64,000 nt of DNA from Chiua virens. Its lineage: Eukaryota; Basidiomycota; Agaricomycetes; Boletales; Boletaceae. The translations under genes were made by a program, and so were the position numbers. The notes under the pieces were generated by a model, which did no database searches, was not told the origin of the DNA, and saw only the letters and a list, made by a program, of their open reading frames with translations. Positions 50,696-62,328 of this stretch are shown piece after piece. The DNA is taken from the NCBI GenBank assembly GCA_019787685.1, contig JAHNUO010000022.1:62001-126000 (forward strand). Reading direction: 5' to 3'. Position 1 is the first letter of the stretch; each line of letters opens with the position of its first letter.

Positions 50696-53231
50696 GCTGA
50701 AGCAAGCGGGGCGGTCATATGATCCCAATGGGGTGGAGAACACTGTGGAAGGACAATGTGCTGTTCTCTGTCCTGCTTGTCCCCATCCCGGAAAAAACCT
50801 GCCTGCTGATATCAACATGCAAGCCCTTCAAACACCTGAGAAACCATATGTTATTAGTCATCAAACCTTGTCGACAGTTTACAGTAACATTCGAATCAGA
50901 TGGCTTTATTCATTGTTCATTGCCATTGATGCCAATTTTTGTTTGAAATGGAAAAAGGTCTCCAAAGACAGCATGGATCCTAGCCTTAGTAAAGGATGGG
51001 GATATTTCGTAGAGGAGGTTGCATATAAAGATTATTTGGCACAACATGCAAATACCGTGCAAGAGGTGAGTATGATTGAGCATATTTGTTCTACTGTATC
51101 TAATGTATCGTACAGAGGAGTACGTGCTCAAGTCACACAGCAGTCAACACAGCTGATACAAAAGCAAATCAGGGATTGTCTGCTATGGGAGTGGGTACCG
51201 TGGATCGTGCCCATCACAACATGAAGTTGCCCACAGCTGTTGGTGACCTACAAAAGGGTGAAAAGTAAGCATCACAGTGATGAGCAGAAACAACTTACTG
51301 ACCCTCCGTTCAGGTATATGAACATGGACTATTTGTTCTTCTCTGCACTCTGCCACAATCCCACCAAAACCCTCAAGGTGTCATACAATGTAGCATGCCA
51401 GTGGAGCAAACATCTATGGGAACGGATGTCAAAGCTTCCATCATTGCTGCAGCTCGATGGAACCTCTACGGACATAACTTTTTTTGTCCCCAAATTTCAC
51501 TTACCCGCACATATCGCAAAATGTCAAACAATGTACTCATTTAACTTCCTCCCTGGGGTTGGACGCACAGACAGCAAAGCACCTGAATGGGGATGGGCCA
51601 ATATTAACCCTGTCATGTCAAGCACGGCGTGATACCCTTGACAACCACTTTGGATACTTGAATTGGTGCAAAATCACCAGGCTTCATAAGTCCTTCCTTA
51701 TCTGTTCGAAACAACTTTTTATGTCAATGGTCTGAAGGTCTAGCTCTGCTCGAAAAGTTGAAGTCTGCGATTGTCAAACGAGCTGAGCTTCATGATGCCC
51801 TAGAAGAGCTCGAAGCAGGACTTGCTGCCAACCACTCTGATTCCATGAATACATGGAAGACTCAACTGCAGGAATGGGAAGAAGATCAAACAAAGTTCAA
51901 TCCATTTGAATGCACCACTAATAGTATGCCCTTTGATTGTTTTGCTGTGGGATTGTTGGAACTGACGAATTTTTAGCTGTGATGCTTGCTGCTGTCCGAC
52001 TCGAGCTTGCAAAGGAGGAGGCGGCAGACATAACACAACAAGAGAGGAATTTGATCATGGTCCATGAGGACTGTACCCCCAGCATTCTCATTAGCAACGG
52101 CCTAGAGCTTGAAGAGCAACAGTCGGTACTCTCAGTGCATGCAGTTCAGATGAAACTGACCATGGTCTAGGCGTCGGCTTAAAGGGGAGAAAGCAGGAGT
52201 GGGCGCCCATGTCACTGACAATCAAGGGGCCAACCTGATGCAATGTTGCAATACACTGCAACATTGTATCGACTTGTGGGTGAAATTGCAATATCTTTTT
52301 GTGCCCGCCATTGCTTCCATTCGCTCAAACAGAAGCTGGAGACGCCGATTCATTGATCTCACCTGAAACCTATAGGCTCATGTTACCCTCCAAGATTGAT
52401 TCTTCGACAGCCTGCGATAAGACCTTGCAACGGATTGAATGGAGACTCTGCATTGCTCAAGCTCATGATGCACTACACTCTCTTCAATCCAATCTCCATG
52501 CCCAAATGTGCGTCCTCAAGTACAAAGACCGTTACCTTCACGGACAAGGTGCAAATACCAGGGCGCACAACACGCTAAAGGGAATAGAGCATCAAATTAA
52601 CACGGCAGCAAACCGATACAACGATGCATACAAGGCACTTGTCAAGCTTGCCCTATTGCTTCAGGAGATGGGGTGGAACACTGTTCTTCGTCCCCTCATC
52701 CAGCAAGACATTTGCGGATTGACTGATTTACTTTGGGGCGAAACAAAGGGGACAAGGAAGTTGTCATGGATTTGGTCTATAAGCGGCGTGGTCGGCAGAA
52801 AGTCAAACAAGGCAGCCTTAGAAGGTCCGTCACTGATTTTCATTCTCTGATAGCTTGATAATAATGGATATGTAGACATGTGAATTGAATGGTGCAAAGT
52901 GAAAGTTAGGGTAAGTCGCTGGGAGGAGGAGGTGTCATTTTTAGTGGAGGAGATGTGACAAGTCATTGCATTTATGGAATGGGATGCTGCTCGCTGGGAA
53001 GAGAGGGGAAAAATATTTATCTCAGGTGATCTGGTTGCTCTTGAAGGCCATTGTGCATATGCCTCTTGTCAAGCTGCGTTACGACGTTCACTAGCAAAGC
53101 AATGCCAAGATTTGTGGAGTGAGACAATTACATTTGTCAAGCAAGTGGATGATATGGAGGGAAGGGATGGATTAGGTGAGGGTGGGGTTGTATATGAGGC
53201 AATTGGAATGGCAAATGTGACAGAGAACTGA
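50691..53231 (+). pseudogene. KDZ transposase, 3' half
   Basis: Continues the transposase after the Gypsy insertion: KMLKQAGRSYDPNGVENT, then GQCAVLCPACPHPGKNLP, the core strand LFIAIDANFCLKWKK (about 50915-50960) and SLSKGWGYFVEE. An intron with GTGAGT/ACAG borders (51066-51116) leads to MGVGTVDRAHHNMKLPTAVG, which contains another conserved Asp. KVSYNVACQWSKHLWERM and FFVPKFHLPAHIAKCQ follow. After WANINPV (about 51600) the frame shifts to RRDTLDNHFGYLNW, and more shifts follow. KEEAADITQQERN, LEEQQ, IEWRLCIAQAHDALHSL and RKLSWIW keep the family order in different frames. The 3' end near 53231 is a guess. The gene is CpG-poor and clearly old. Confidence 0.8.
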
Positions 53232-53404
53232 GTTCCAGGACATGAACACTAGCTGTACCTTACAGTATGCTACTAGTACTGCAAACTTGTATCTATTTGT
53301 AAATTGTTGGGTGGGAATTGCGGGATGATGGATCATTTTGGTGTCAGGCGGGAGCACTAATGCATCAAACAGAAGGGCAGTGGGTGGGAATTGTGGGATC
53401 ATGA

Positions 53405-53696
53405 TGATGCATCATTTTGTCGGGCGGGAGCACTAATGCATCAAACAGAAGGGCAGTGGGCAGGGATTGCAGGATCATGATAATGCATCATTTTTGGTGT
53501 TGGGCAGGAGCTGTGGGCTAATGCATCAAACAGAAGTGGGCAGCAGGCAGGAGCCATGGGATGATGCATCATTTGATGGGATAATACACAGGAATCATTG
53601 CAGGCTGATGCATCACTTGCTGGTGGAGGGATGGTGATGAGGATCAGAGTAACTTTGCATCACTGACTTACAAGGATTGTCGATAATGATGCATCA
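53405..53696. repeat. Right cluster of TGATGCATCA palindromes
   Basis: Exact palindromes start at 53405, 53562, 53606 and 53687. Between them are TAATGCATCA variants and repeated units such as GGCGGGAGCACTAATGCATC (near 53346 and 53422). The accompanying GCGGG words are the complement of the CCCGC words in the left cluster, consistent with inverted subterminal ends. Confidence 0.78.
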
Positions 53697-54361
53697 ACCT
53701 GCCAGGGACTGGTGAAGTGGTATGGAACTCAAAACACTACAGGATAGAAGTGCTAAGTAGGTCATGCATGGTCTAAAATCTATGCAACCTCATGACCTTG
53801 GGAGTGTAGAATTGACGGCTTTGAGAAGAACTATGAGAGAACTGGAGGATACTGGGAACATATGTACTTGCTATCACATCACGTTCATACTAGTAAAAAC
53901 TTCCTACCCACACATTGTGAAAGCATGTCTGCCTGGGATGCATTCAACACCTGTTGTTTCACCCCCTGGTATATTTCAATCCTCCAGCATACCCTATTTC
54001 CATGTAAAACAAAAATGAAAATAAAAGAGTAGGAAGAAAGTGTTACAGATCTTTTCTGTAACAGTGAGGAGGTGGTAAGTGTTTCTGACCTTTTCAAGTT
54101 CAGGAATCTGTACATGCTCACTTTATTTACTCTGATTCCAGTGTCAATTAGCCCAGACCTATCTTAGATCATGTGGAGTCCAGTTTGAAAATATGGATAT
54201 GCATCAAACGGCTCTCATCCTTTCCAACAAGCTCTTTTCAGAGATGATTAACATCAATGAAAGAAAGCTGCCAAATCATATATGTACATACACTAAATCT
54301 TCATGTGCAATTTGGGGTCAGTGTTATCTTCTTTTGATCTTATGGATATGATTAGACTAAT
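53697..54361. other. Gap between the KDZ element and the dioxygenase relic
   Basis: About 660 bases, very CpG-poor. A frame at 53764-54018 (MHGLKSMQPHDLGSVELTAL) might be an upstream exon of the dioxygenase gene but has no recognised domain. Nothing else is supported. Confidence 0.4.
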
Positions 54362-56526
54362 CAGTTCCCTCTTTAAGCAAACCACAAGAGATGCTCTATT
54401 TCCTGTTGATGAAGACCACAATCTTGAATGCCAGGAACTGGTGGTGAAGCCTGGTTCTTGGGAATCCTGCATCTTGGATTAGACTTTGTCACTGAAGACA
54501 TTCTTTCAACAGAATCCTTGCAAAGTATGTGGGTTATTTATTGTATCTTGAGCACTGTTGTGGTTATAACTGCTTGGATCCCTTCAGGAAACAGAGAAGG
54601 CTGCAGTTCATGTCCTTTGTGAGATGAGAGAAGTGGGGAAAAAACAAAATGGTCCTATGATGTCAAACATTTCTCGTCTGGTCAGTACAGAACCACAGTT
54701 TGTGAACCCATATATTTTTAACTCTGATAATCTCCACCTATATTCAGAGTTGTGATCTGGCAGCTGTTATCCTCCAGGTTGCAGATCCTTCCATACAGAT
54801 GTGCAAATTGTCAGAGTTTTTGACAGGAAGTTTCAGAAAACACCAGTGGAGAGGGGCATTGCTCCTATGTCTGGCCATGTTGACCCAGGGTTTTATCCTA
54901 AAAAATCCAGAACTCATCCAGGCAGAAATGAGCCATTTAATGGAGGGTTCAAAGGGCCAGGGCCAGTCACGAATTCCAGTGTGGCAGTTTCTTGACCTGA
55001 TATCTCAACATGATATGATCCCAATGGCCATCAAGCCACACTCTATTGTTTTCCTTTCTTCAGAGCAGAATTTTGTAGGTGCATACCAGGATTGGTTGTT
55101 CCATTCAGTATCCAGGATGGGGATGAAGGTGTGTGCATTGCTATTTCTTCTTCTCTTTGGTTATTTTATTTTGTATTTTATTTCAAGTTTAGATCACAAG
55201 ATGCCAGAAAAATGTTTCAGGCAATTTGCAGATTGACCCCACAGTCCTGGACTAAATGGGATTTATCTCCTGAAATGATGGAGTTTTTGGCTTTGAGTAA
55301 AACATTACAGGACAGTCAGAAAGCCTGGAAGACAGAGGCACATAGGAATAAGAACCTCAATAGTGTTCCCTGGGATGGATGTCAGGTTTGCAAGAACTTA
55401 GATGGCACAAAGCAGTGTGTGCAGTACCTGTTGGTACATGGATCCAAAATCAAGGACAAGGTTGAAAAGAAGTTGATAATTGCAGGAGATGATGGGGGGA
55501 TGGAATCACCAGTATGTTGGCTGATTTATGTTAAGCTCTAATGAAGACTTGTCATTATTTTTTAGATATCTTCTTTGACTGATAAATGTGTCCTGTTGAA
55601 TGACTTGAATCTGGGGTACATTGAACTTGATCATGAAGTATATGATTATTGTGGCTGGTTTGTTGTTCATTTACTGAATGCTGACACAAAGGAAGATGTT
55701 TGTTATCAACCTCAGATTAATAAATGATGTAACATGAACTGATCATACATAAAAGAGGTGGCTGGAGTGGTTTTCAACTTGCTGAATGATGCTGAGATGG
55801 TGAACTTGGAGGAGAACCAAGCTAGAATAAAGAGACTGACCTCCAAGTTGAAGTGCAGAAAATTGTTTTCTGATTTTTCTGGCTGGAAAGGACTTAGAGG
55901 AGGAATGTATCCAGTTGGCTTTCGCCAGCCATCTGGAGGGCATCCAGGAGATGGCTATGCTCCTTATCCTGCAACAGAGATTGTCAATCAGGAGGATGCC
56001 CATATTTTCTTTGCCTATGCAATGATTGGTCTCTGTTTTTTTGGCAACAATCTTTGAAAACCTTACAGTCACTTTAAAAGGATATCGAGTGTATTCTGGC
56101 CAAGATCAAGCCCCATGCATCAACCTTGGAAAAGAGGCCTGTGTTCTTGGCCATTATGGAGTCATTGCCTATCACTGTTGGAATTACATTGCATCACAGC
56201 ATTTTGACAAGGACGCCACATGGACAGTGTCCTATCAGTTGTCCAAACAGGGTTGTATGGAAGATGAATTTAACTTTGCATTCTCTGAATGGGGAAAAGT
56301 ATTGAAAACAGAACATAACTGTGTCTGGTGAGTGTTTCCTCTAGTGTCCTGGTAGGTTTCAAGTTTTCAAGCTGGGACTAGGTGGTTTAGAGGTGAACAC
56401 ATGCATGGCACTGTGGCCCCTCATGCTTCCACTTTGAGTCATGGTGAAGTCCTTTCACAAGGAGTTGGAATTACCATGCCTCAAAAAACATTGAGTATGG
56501 CAAAGCGCTACATACAGGCACGATGA
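54362..56526 (+). pseudogene. Damaged 2-oxoglutarate/Fe(II) dioxygenase-like gene, possibly TET/JBP family
   Basis: The C-terminal part reads INLGKEACVLGHYGV, WNYIASQHFDKDATWTVSY, FNFAFSEWGKVLKTEHNCVW, then across a clean intron (GTGAGT..CTAG, about 56329-56391) WFRGEHMHGTVAPHAS, ending KRYIQAR at 56526. HFD (56200-56208) and the His of HMHGT (56404-56406) fit the HxD..H iron ligands of a double-stranded beta-helix dioxygenase. Upstream exons joined by good borders include FRSQDARKMFQAICRLTPQS, DNLNLGYIEL-type sequence near 55600 and GWKGLRGGMYPVGFR (about 55880). Mushrooms have expanded TET/JBP genes linked to KDZ transposons, which fits the location. Damage: TAG at 54480-54482 and a probable frameshift at a T7 run near 56034. 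The 5' end is undefined, and assignment to TET/JBP rather than another dioxygenase family is tentative. Confidence 0.5.
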
Positions 56527-57182
56527 AGTTGGGAGGAATTGTGTAAATATTGGCTTGTGGATATGTTGTGATGCTGGTTGTCAGCTTTAGGTTGGTATTG
56601 GGACCCCGAGACTTGGCCCACATAGAGTGACAAGAGAGAACAGAATTTGTGAAGCAGAGCTCAAATACCCATGCATGAGCTCAATAAAACCCATAATATA
56701 ATACAAATGAGGTGTTTGACTTATCCCCAGCAATACTTGGAGCAATTAGGAAGTTCCGATCAACATTAGATATTTCTAAGCACGATTCTGGCTGCTTCCG
56801 AAGCGGATTATTTACCAGAACAATCTCTTCCACCAAAAACAAAATGAATGAATGAAAATGAAAAGAGTTATCCTCAGGGAGTACAGAAGAGAGGTGCTTT
56901 CTGAGACTGTAATTTCATTCAATTTGAGGACTGTAGGAAGAATGGGAATGATCTACTGGAGTTGAGGTTGAGTCTTATCCATCAGAAGATAAGTGCTACA
57001 TGTATACCACTTCTATGAGATGTGGAATAATGATAATTACTTAGAAGTAAGTTCATAGGGGAAATGTAACACAGACTCAGATGGACAAAGGTCCAATGAT
57101 GGGTAAATCCACATATCAAGGTAAATGCTGTGAGGATACCAGGGTACTCTACTCATCATCCTGTGCTGAACAGAAATAAGCA
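56527..57182. other. Intergenic, CpG-poor, no supported gene
   Basis: About 650 bases between the dioxygenase relic and minus-strand frames. No coding motif or repeat was recognised. Confidence 0.4.
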
Positions 57183-58364
57183 TTATTTTCTAACTGCCCT
57201 GGCATCCAAATGTCCAAACTGAACCTCTGAATTGTAAGTGCAGGTTGCAATCTCCTTCTCTGCCTCCTCTTGCTTAGCCTGCCTTTCCTCCATCTCTGCA
57301 ACCTGCACACTACGATTAAAGATGCACTCCTTCAGGTCTCCCATCACAGTCTGACAAGCAGACTTGTTTCCTTTCAAGGGGCTTGTAAAGGTAGTTATAT
57401 AACGAAGCAGAATTATTATTCATTACTTATCTTCAAGAGGTGTTGCACGAGTCTGGCACTTCTTGCATTCCCTGTGGATCTTGTACCTTGGTATTTCCTT
57501 CTGTAGTCGTCATGGCTAGAGGAAAGACCTTGGGAATTTTCTCATCTTTATCACTTCCAACAAATTCTTTCAACTTGAAATATATATTTTTCTGACACAT
57601 TTTGAGGGCAAGTCTTGATATTCAGTAATACGTTTTCCTGCACTTGAACGGCTCCTGATTCCTGAAGTCCCCCAAACTGAGGCTATACCATTGTTCTGTA
57701 ATTCGGAAGGCTGGCTACCAGCATTGGAAGCGGTTGCTATCCACAACGATTACCATACATAGAATCAATGCATGAGTACATGACACCATTTTGGCTGACG
57801 TTCCTAACCTTTTGATTTGGTGCCAGGCTCTTTGGTATCTGAGGTGTTCTTTCTAGTCCCAGAGGATGGATATGCTGTATTCACCCTTAGAACCACTGGG
57901 ATGATATAAGCAAGCAAGAAGTTTTATGAGAAAGGACAAACCTAGTGGAGATGGAGATAACCACCACAAATCAGATAAATTTGGAGCAGGGATTAATTGC
58001 ACTGGTACATCCATGTATTCCGGACCGGTTATCAAAGGATCATTTTCACTAACTTCTTCAAAGTCTAGTGCCTCTAGCCCAAATAGCTGGGAGTGATGGA
58101 ATAGCACCTCATCCAAGCTTCTGAGAAGCCTGGGGTGTGGTGAACTGGGGCTTGGTGAAGGAAGACGACGCTGTAAACCAGGTATGTGACATGCCCTGAA
58201 AATAGGGGAATTAAATCCCTTACCAGATCAGCCACCAGTCCATCACACAACCATGGCATCCAAATATCTTTCAGTCCCTCAATACAGGGGACAACTTTGA
58301 GAACAGCCTTGACTTGTGCCACAGCCAGGAGAATCTCTGGATATAAGGTGCAGGATGGGCTCAT
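57183..58364 (-). CDS. Uncharacterised minus-strand gene model with coiled-coil tail
   Basis: A tentative chain of exons: SPSSPHPRLLRSLDEVLFHH and EALDFEEVSENDPLITGPEY (about 58150-57990), a Ser/Thr/Lys-rich exon (SSGTRKNTSDTKEPGTKSKG, about 57870-57810) and a Ser-rich exon near 57730-57640. The last frame (57377-57183) contains a Glu/Lys/Ala-rich coiled coil (MEERQAKQEEAEKEIA). Splice borders were only partly convincing and some frames contain stops, so it may be a relic. The function is unrecognised. It lies downstream of the Plavaka relic in the same orientation. Confidence 0.28.
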
Positions 58365-58867
58365 GGTTCAAGTGAGCTCAAAGGTCAGAGGTGTAAAGAG
58401 CCTGATTACCAGAATTGTTACGGGAATTGCTGAAACTGCACTTAGAATTTTTCATCACACAATACTTCCATCAGTACTACATAGTAGCTCAGGATCCAAT
58501 GCCGAGAAGACTAGGCTCATAGATTTTGAGGATCAACCCTTCTTGCTTTGCTTCCATGGGGTAGGAATGTGCTAATTTTCAAAAAGAAATGCTACCAACT
58601 GTCAGTGCTTCACATTGGTCATCTATTTTCCTCACTAAATGTTGGCAAGCTTCAAGGGCCTTTTACGTGTAGTTACCATAACTTGAAAGTTACAGTGACA
58701 ATTTGGACTTGAATTTACAACTTGAAGCTTGAATTCAAATCAAACTCAGACAAAGTACATAGTAATGCATAGTACCTCCAAATTGGAATGTGCTATTGCC
58801 ACTTCAGACTCAAACAGTACAAATCCATCAGCAGTGTTCTAATGCTACGGTTAGCCCCAATTCTGAG

Positions 58868-60960
58868 CTAGAATGAAAAATTTATGTTGTTGTTGTTGTT
58901 GTTGTCAGAGCTGCACACAGACTGATTGCCACTGGTAGTGTCCAGGTCCGAGTCTGCATCCCATGCTACATCTGCATAATCCAGGTCCATCAGACTTGAA
59001 TCATCCTCTAAAGCTCCATGGCTACTGCTAGCCACGGGATCTAGGAGTCCTTGAGCTTCTGTGCCACTGTCGAACTGGCCATGAGACTCCAGAATTTGAC
59101 TCATTGGTTCCTCATCAAGCTCTGGGGAGTCATATGTTGGATGGAACTTGTTTGAACTGGTCTTGGTGGCCAACACCAATCCCAGCAAAACAAGCAAACA
59201 TGTCTTTGTCTGCAAAATCTCAACAAACATGAGGAAACATAGTCATGATTACAGAGGGATGAGGACTCACACATTCACATAGAAAGCTTGCCAGTCGTCT
59301 GTTTCTCCAGCTAAGCGTCCAAGTGAGGGACCAGGTCTCATCAAATTTGTGGTACATCCTCCAGGAAATGCAGGGATAAGGTGACATGCCAGGACAACCA
59401 AAAACAGATCCAGAAACCCAAATGCTAGATCCTCATCACTATCTGGCATAAATCTGACTTTTGGAAGTCAGGCGTGCTTGAAACTCCAGTTGTATTTTGG
59501 TTCAACACCTAGCCACTGCACCCAAAGTACATCCATCTTCCGAAGCAACCGGTCACTTGAGGATTGACCAATATAACAGATAGAGAGTTGAAATGAAGTG
59601 ATAACAATACTGTTCTTGTATGCATCCAAGAAGTCATCATCAAGAGGTCCCAAGCAGCATGCAAAAGCTCCAATCGACAGTGGGTTAGCAGATCCTCAGA
59701 ATGTTTGTGCTCTGGATAGAGTTTAGCAAGTAGTGGTTTAATCACTTTGGGCAGCTACAGCTTGAAAGCTCCCATCATGGTTTGCATCAGTTACTAACAA
59801 GCAGGATCACTCATGGTAGGTATGAACACAATAGAGTGACAGGCACCTAAACCAGGAGATGCTTGCACATATTTGGAGAGGTTCCCAAAAAACATATAGA
59901 TTGGCCAAGCCTTTGCCTGACTGAACTGAGCCAAGTTGGTCGCATCGGACCAAAACATCAGACCAGCAATAACTCATTCAAGCTGACAACCATCCAAACA
60001 CTTGTGCTTCTGCAATTTGTCATGAGCTGCAAGCCACACATCAGAACAGTAGAGTTCATTGTAAATGTGTTGCTCCCGGCCAGTAGTTAGGTGACGTCCA
60101 GACCCATTTGAAGGGAATGAAGTGAAACAGTTTTGATGTCAATCCAGCAAATGTCACCTGAATTACGGAGGTAATAGACTGATGTGTGAAGTCCAAAACA
60201 ACGAAAGGGCATCCATTTCCATCTGGCTTCTTCTCCTTTGTTGGAATAGAAATTTGGAGAGGGCTCTGTTGCCAACCGTCAGTCTGAAAAACGCTCTCAA
60301 ACTGCTGTTTCATAGCAGTGTCAAGGCATCAGCTCTCCCTGGATGTATCAAAGTCCCTGAGGTCATCAACTTTGAAATCATCAACACAGATGACGTTTTG
60401 AACAAGCTGTGTCAAGCTTGCATCTGAAGTTTGACTATCTCCAGACAATTTCCACATCATCAAGCACTAGATTGACATATTTGGCCACAGCCAAGGAAGT
60501 GGTTTGACCTGATCACATCTATAGGGATGGCTCAAGTCAACTGCTTTGTGATCAATGACGTTAGAGAGTTGATCCATTGTGAGCAGTGTGTTAGGATCAT
60601 ACAATGGTTGATCTCGGTAGTATCAAGTAATTCCAGACTATTGAAGGCTGTCCAGATTGAATCATGTACAATGAGAAGTACATGATGAAGAGCAGAGGTT
60701 TGGGGTACAGTTGGAGCTGGAGCCACTGGGGTTGGAGGTTCTGGAAGTTGCTCCCTGTAACAGGCAGGCAGGCGACATGAACAAGGTGGAAGAACACCAG
60801 TAGAAGTCTGAAACCCATTCAAGTTGCTCAGACAGTTAAACTTTGTACTAATAGTGGCATTGACATCACTCACAGATGAGTGCTCCACACTTCCTACAGC
60901 TTTCTGGTCTTCCAGCTCCATGGGTATATCAATTGATGCTGTTGAGGGCTGTAACTGCAT
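58868..60960 (-). pseudogene. Plavaka transposase remnant, internally deleted
   Basis: Plavaka is a CACTA-related DNA transposon family of mushrooms. Minus-strand pieces follow family order. First, CSCRLPACYREQLPEPPTP (about 60790-60730). Next, PLQISIPTKEKKPDGNGCPF and LTSKLFHFIPFKWVWTSPN (60270-60095). Then NELYCSDVWLAAHDKLQKH, a TGA, and VIAGLMFWSDATNLAQFS with MFFGNLSKYVQASPG (about 60060-59840). Then LLTHCRLELLHAAWDLL (about 59690-59640). Finally ACHLIPAFPGG and DDWQAFYVNV (59400-59270), and across an intron DKDMFACFAGIGVGH (about 59220-59175). The large middle of the protein between LLHAAWDLL and ACHLIPAF is missing, several frames shift, and an acidic Ser/Asp/Asn tail ends near 58868. 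The TGA after LE fits CGA-to-TGA. The copy is dead. Confidence 0.8.
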
Positions 60961-61146
60961 TTATGTTTCAGCAATGAACAGTAAAGGCAATGACAAGACA
61001 AACTACCTGGTCTTGGCTACTAGTTGTAAGAGCTTCAGCTGACCCACCATTGGATGCTGCTGGAAATAACTGAGTCACAGCCTACTATGTTGTGACCAGT
61101 GCCTGAAGCCTGACTGGGGTCATGGTCATGCTCGCCTTCACTGGTA

Positions 61147-61533
61147 CAGTGACTCCAAAAACCGTTGCAATAACTAAATGCAACACAGTGCGCGAAGCAT
61201 ACTGCAAACAGGGGTGAGAGTTTCGCTTAGGTCGGGTGGGATGAAAGATAGTACTCACGCTTGGCTACAAAATGGCCCTTGGGTCATGTGATTTGGTTCA
61301 CAGGATCCCAAGATATGAATATTTTAAATCAATGACCCCATTGCAACAGTTTTTGTACTTTTAATTTGAGACCTAGGATCTCATATTTACCAGTGGATAT
61401 GTGGTCTTGTTTGGTGCTACAAACAAAGATATACATGACTACATTATATCTGAGTTTGAAAATCTTTACACACTATGTGACTTCATGCTTACATCACCAT
61501 AAGATGTCTTTCTCCCCTTAGGAGAGTAATCAA
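61147..61533. repeat. Left terminal inverted repeat, 387 bp
   Basis: Starts CAGTGACTCC after TA and ends GAGAGTAATCAA. It pairs along its whole length with 62329-62715. Confidence 0.88.
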
Positions 61534-62328
61534 GCTCTCTTGAGATGCTGCCAAGGCTATTCAAAGGAGTTTGGGTTCAGAGAATGTATAGACCATGTCA
61601 CAGACCCACATCACCACTTATTATGCCATTGCTAGATCTTTTAAAAGGATACTTGACATTATTATCTTGTTGAAAAATGCTATTAATGAAATTCCACCTA
61701 TAATATTTTATGGTATGCTATAACTCATCCTTCAAAATCTGAATGAAAATATGACCATTGATCATACCCTGTGTTTTGGAAGCATATCCAACTCTCTATC
61801 AAGTGATACAGCTTCATATCATGAAGAAAAGACTCCTAAACATTATTGCTTCTATTGCTAGTCTATTACTACAGCCTCTGATATGGTTTTTTATATAATG
61901 ATATGCTCTTTTCTTATCCTAGGTAATCATTCTGACATAGTCAGAGTATGTTATGTTCATCTAGCCCTCTGTAGTCATCTTCTTGTGAGCATAGACCAGG
62001 TCTCCTAATAACTAATTCCAAGAAAGGGTCAATGTTTCTTGGCTACAATTTGTATATCAAGGATTTTCAAGTCAAAGTGAACAGTATTATAATACATGGA
62101 ATGTTTAGTGACATTTAAGAGTATTTTAATGATGTTGGACAGTATGTTCCATCTTACAAATTGACATAAAATAATGAATACAACAAGTGGTAGTAGAAGA
62201 AAGTTTGAATACATGACCACTAATGGACTTTATGAGGTCTGGATACCCTGGGAGATCACACCAGCATATGAATAAGTAATGAGACCTATGCCTACTCTGT
62301 CAGTATCCTGAGAATATGGTTAGAAAGT
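61534..62328 (-). pseudogene. Degenerate Tc1/mariner-type transposase fragment
   Basis: On the minus strand (about 61790-61620) it reads GYASKTQGMINGHIFIQILK, a stop, HTIKYYRW, then IFQQDNNVKYPFKRSSNGI. This is the Tc1-type block whose hallmark is FQQDN followed by a K-H/Y segment; it contains the second catalytic Asp. About 40 codons on, HSLNPNSFE, a stop, then PWQHLKRA (about 61590-61540) corresponds to the SPDLNPIEHLW-type motif bearing the third acidic residue. Numerous stops are present, and only part of the N-terminus fits between the repeat arms. It is an inactive remnant. Confidence 0.75.

Larger units (their letters stand above)
34264..53696 (+). mobile_element. KDZ-type DNA transposon (boundaries inferred), interrupted by a Gypsy element
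   Basis: KDZ (Kyakuja-Dileera-Zisupton) elements are large cut-and-paste DNA transposons common in mushrooms. The transposase gene (41861-42994 joined to 50691-53231) is recognisable. Clusters of the palindrome TGATGCATCA on either side look like subterminal repeats: CCCGC words accompany it on the left and GCGGG words on the right, as expected for inverted ends. Removing the inserted Gypsy element leaves about 11.7 kb, with accessory gene models to the left of the transposase. True terminal inverted repeats and a target duplication were not found, so these ends are approximate. Confidence 0.55.
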
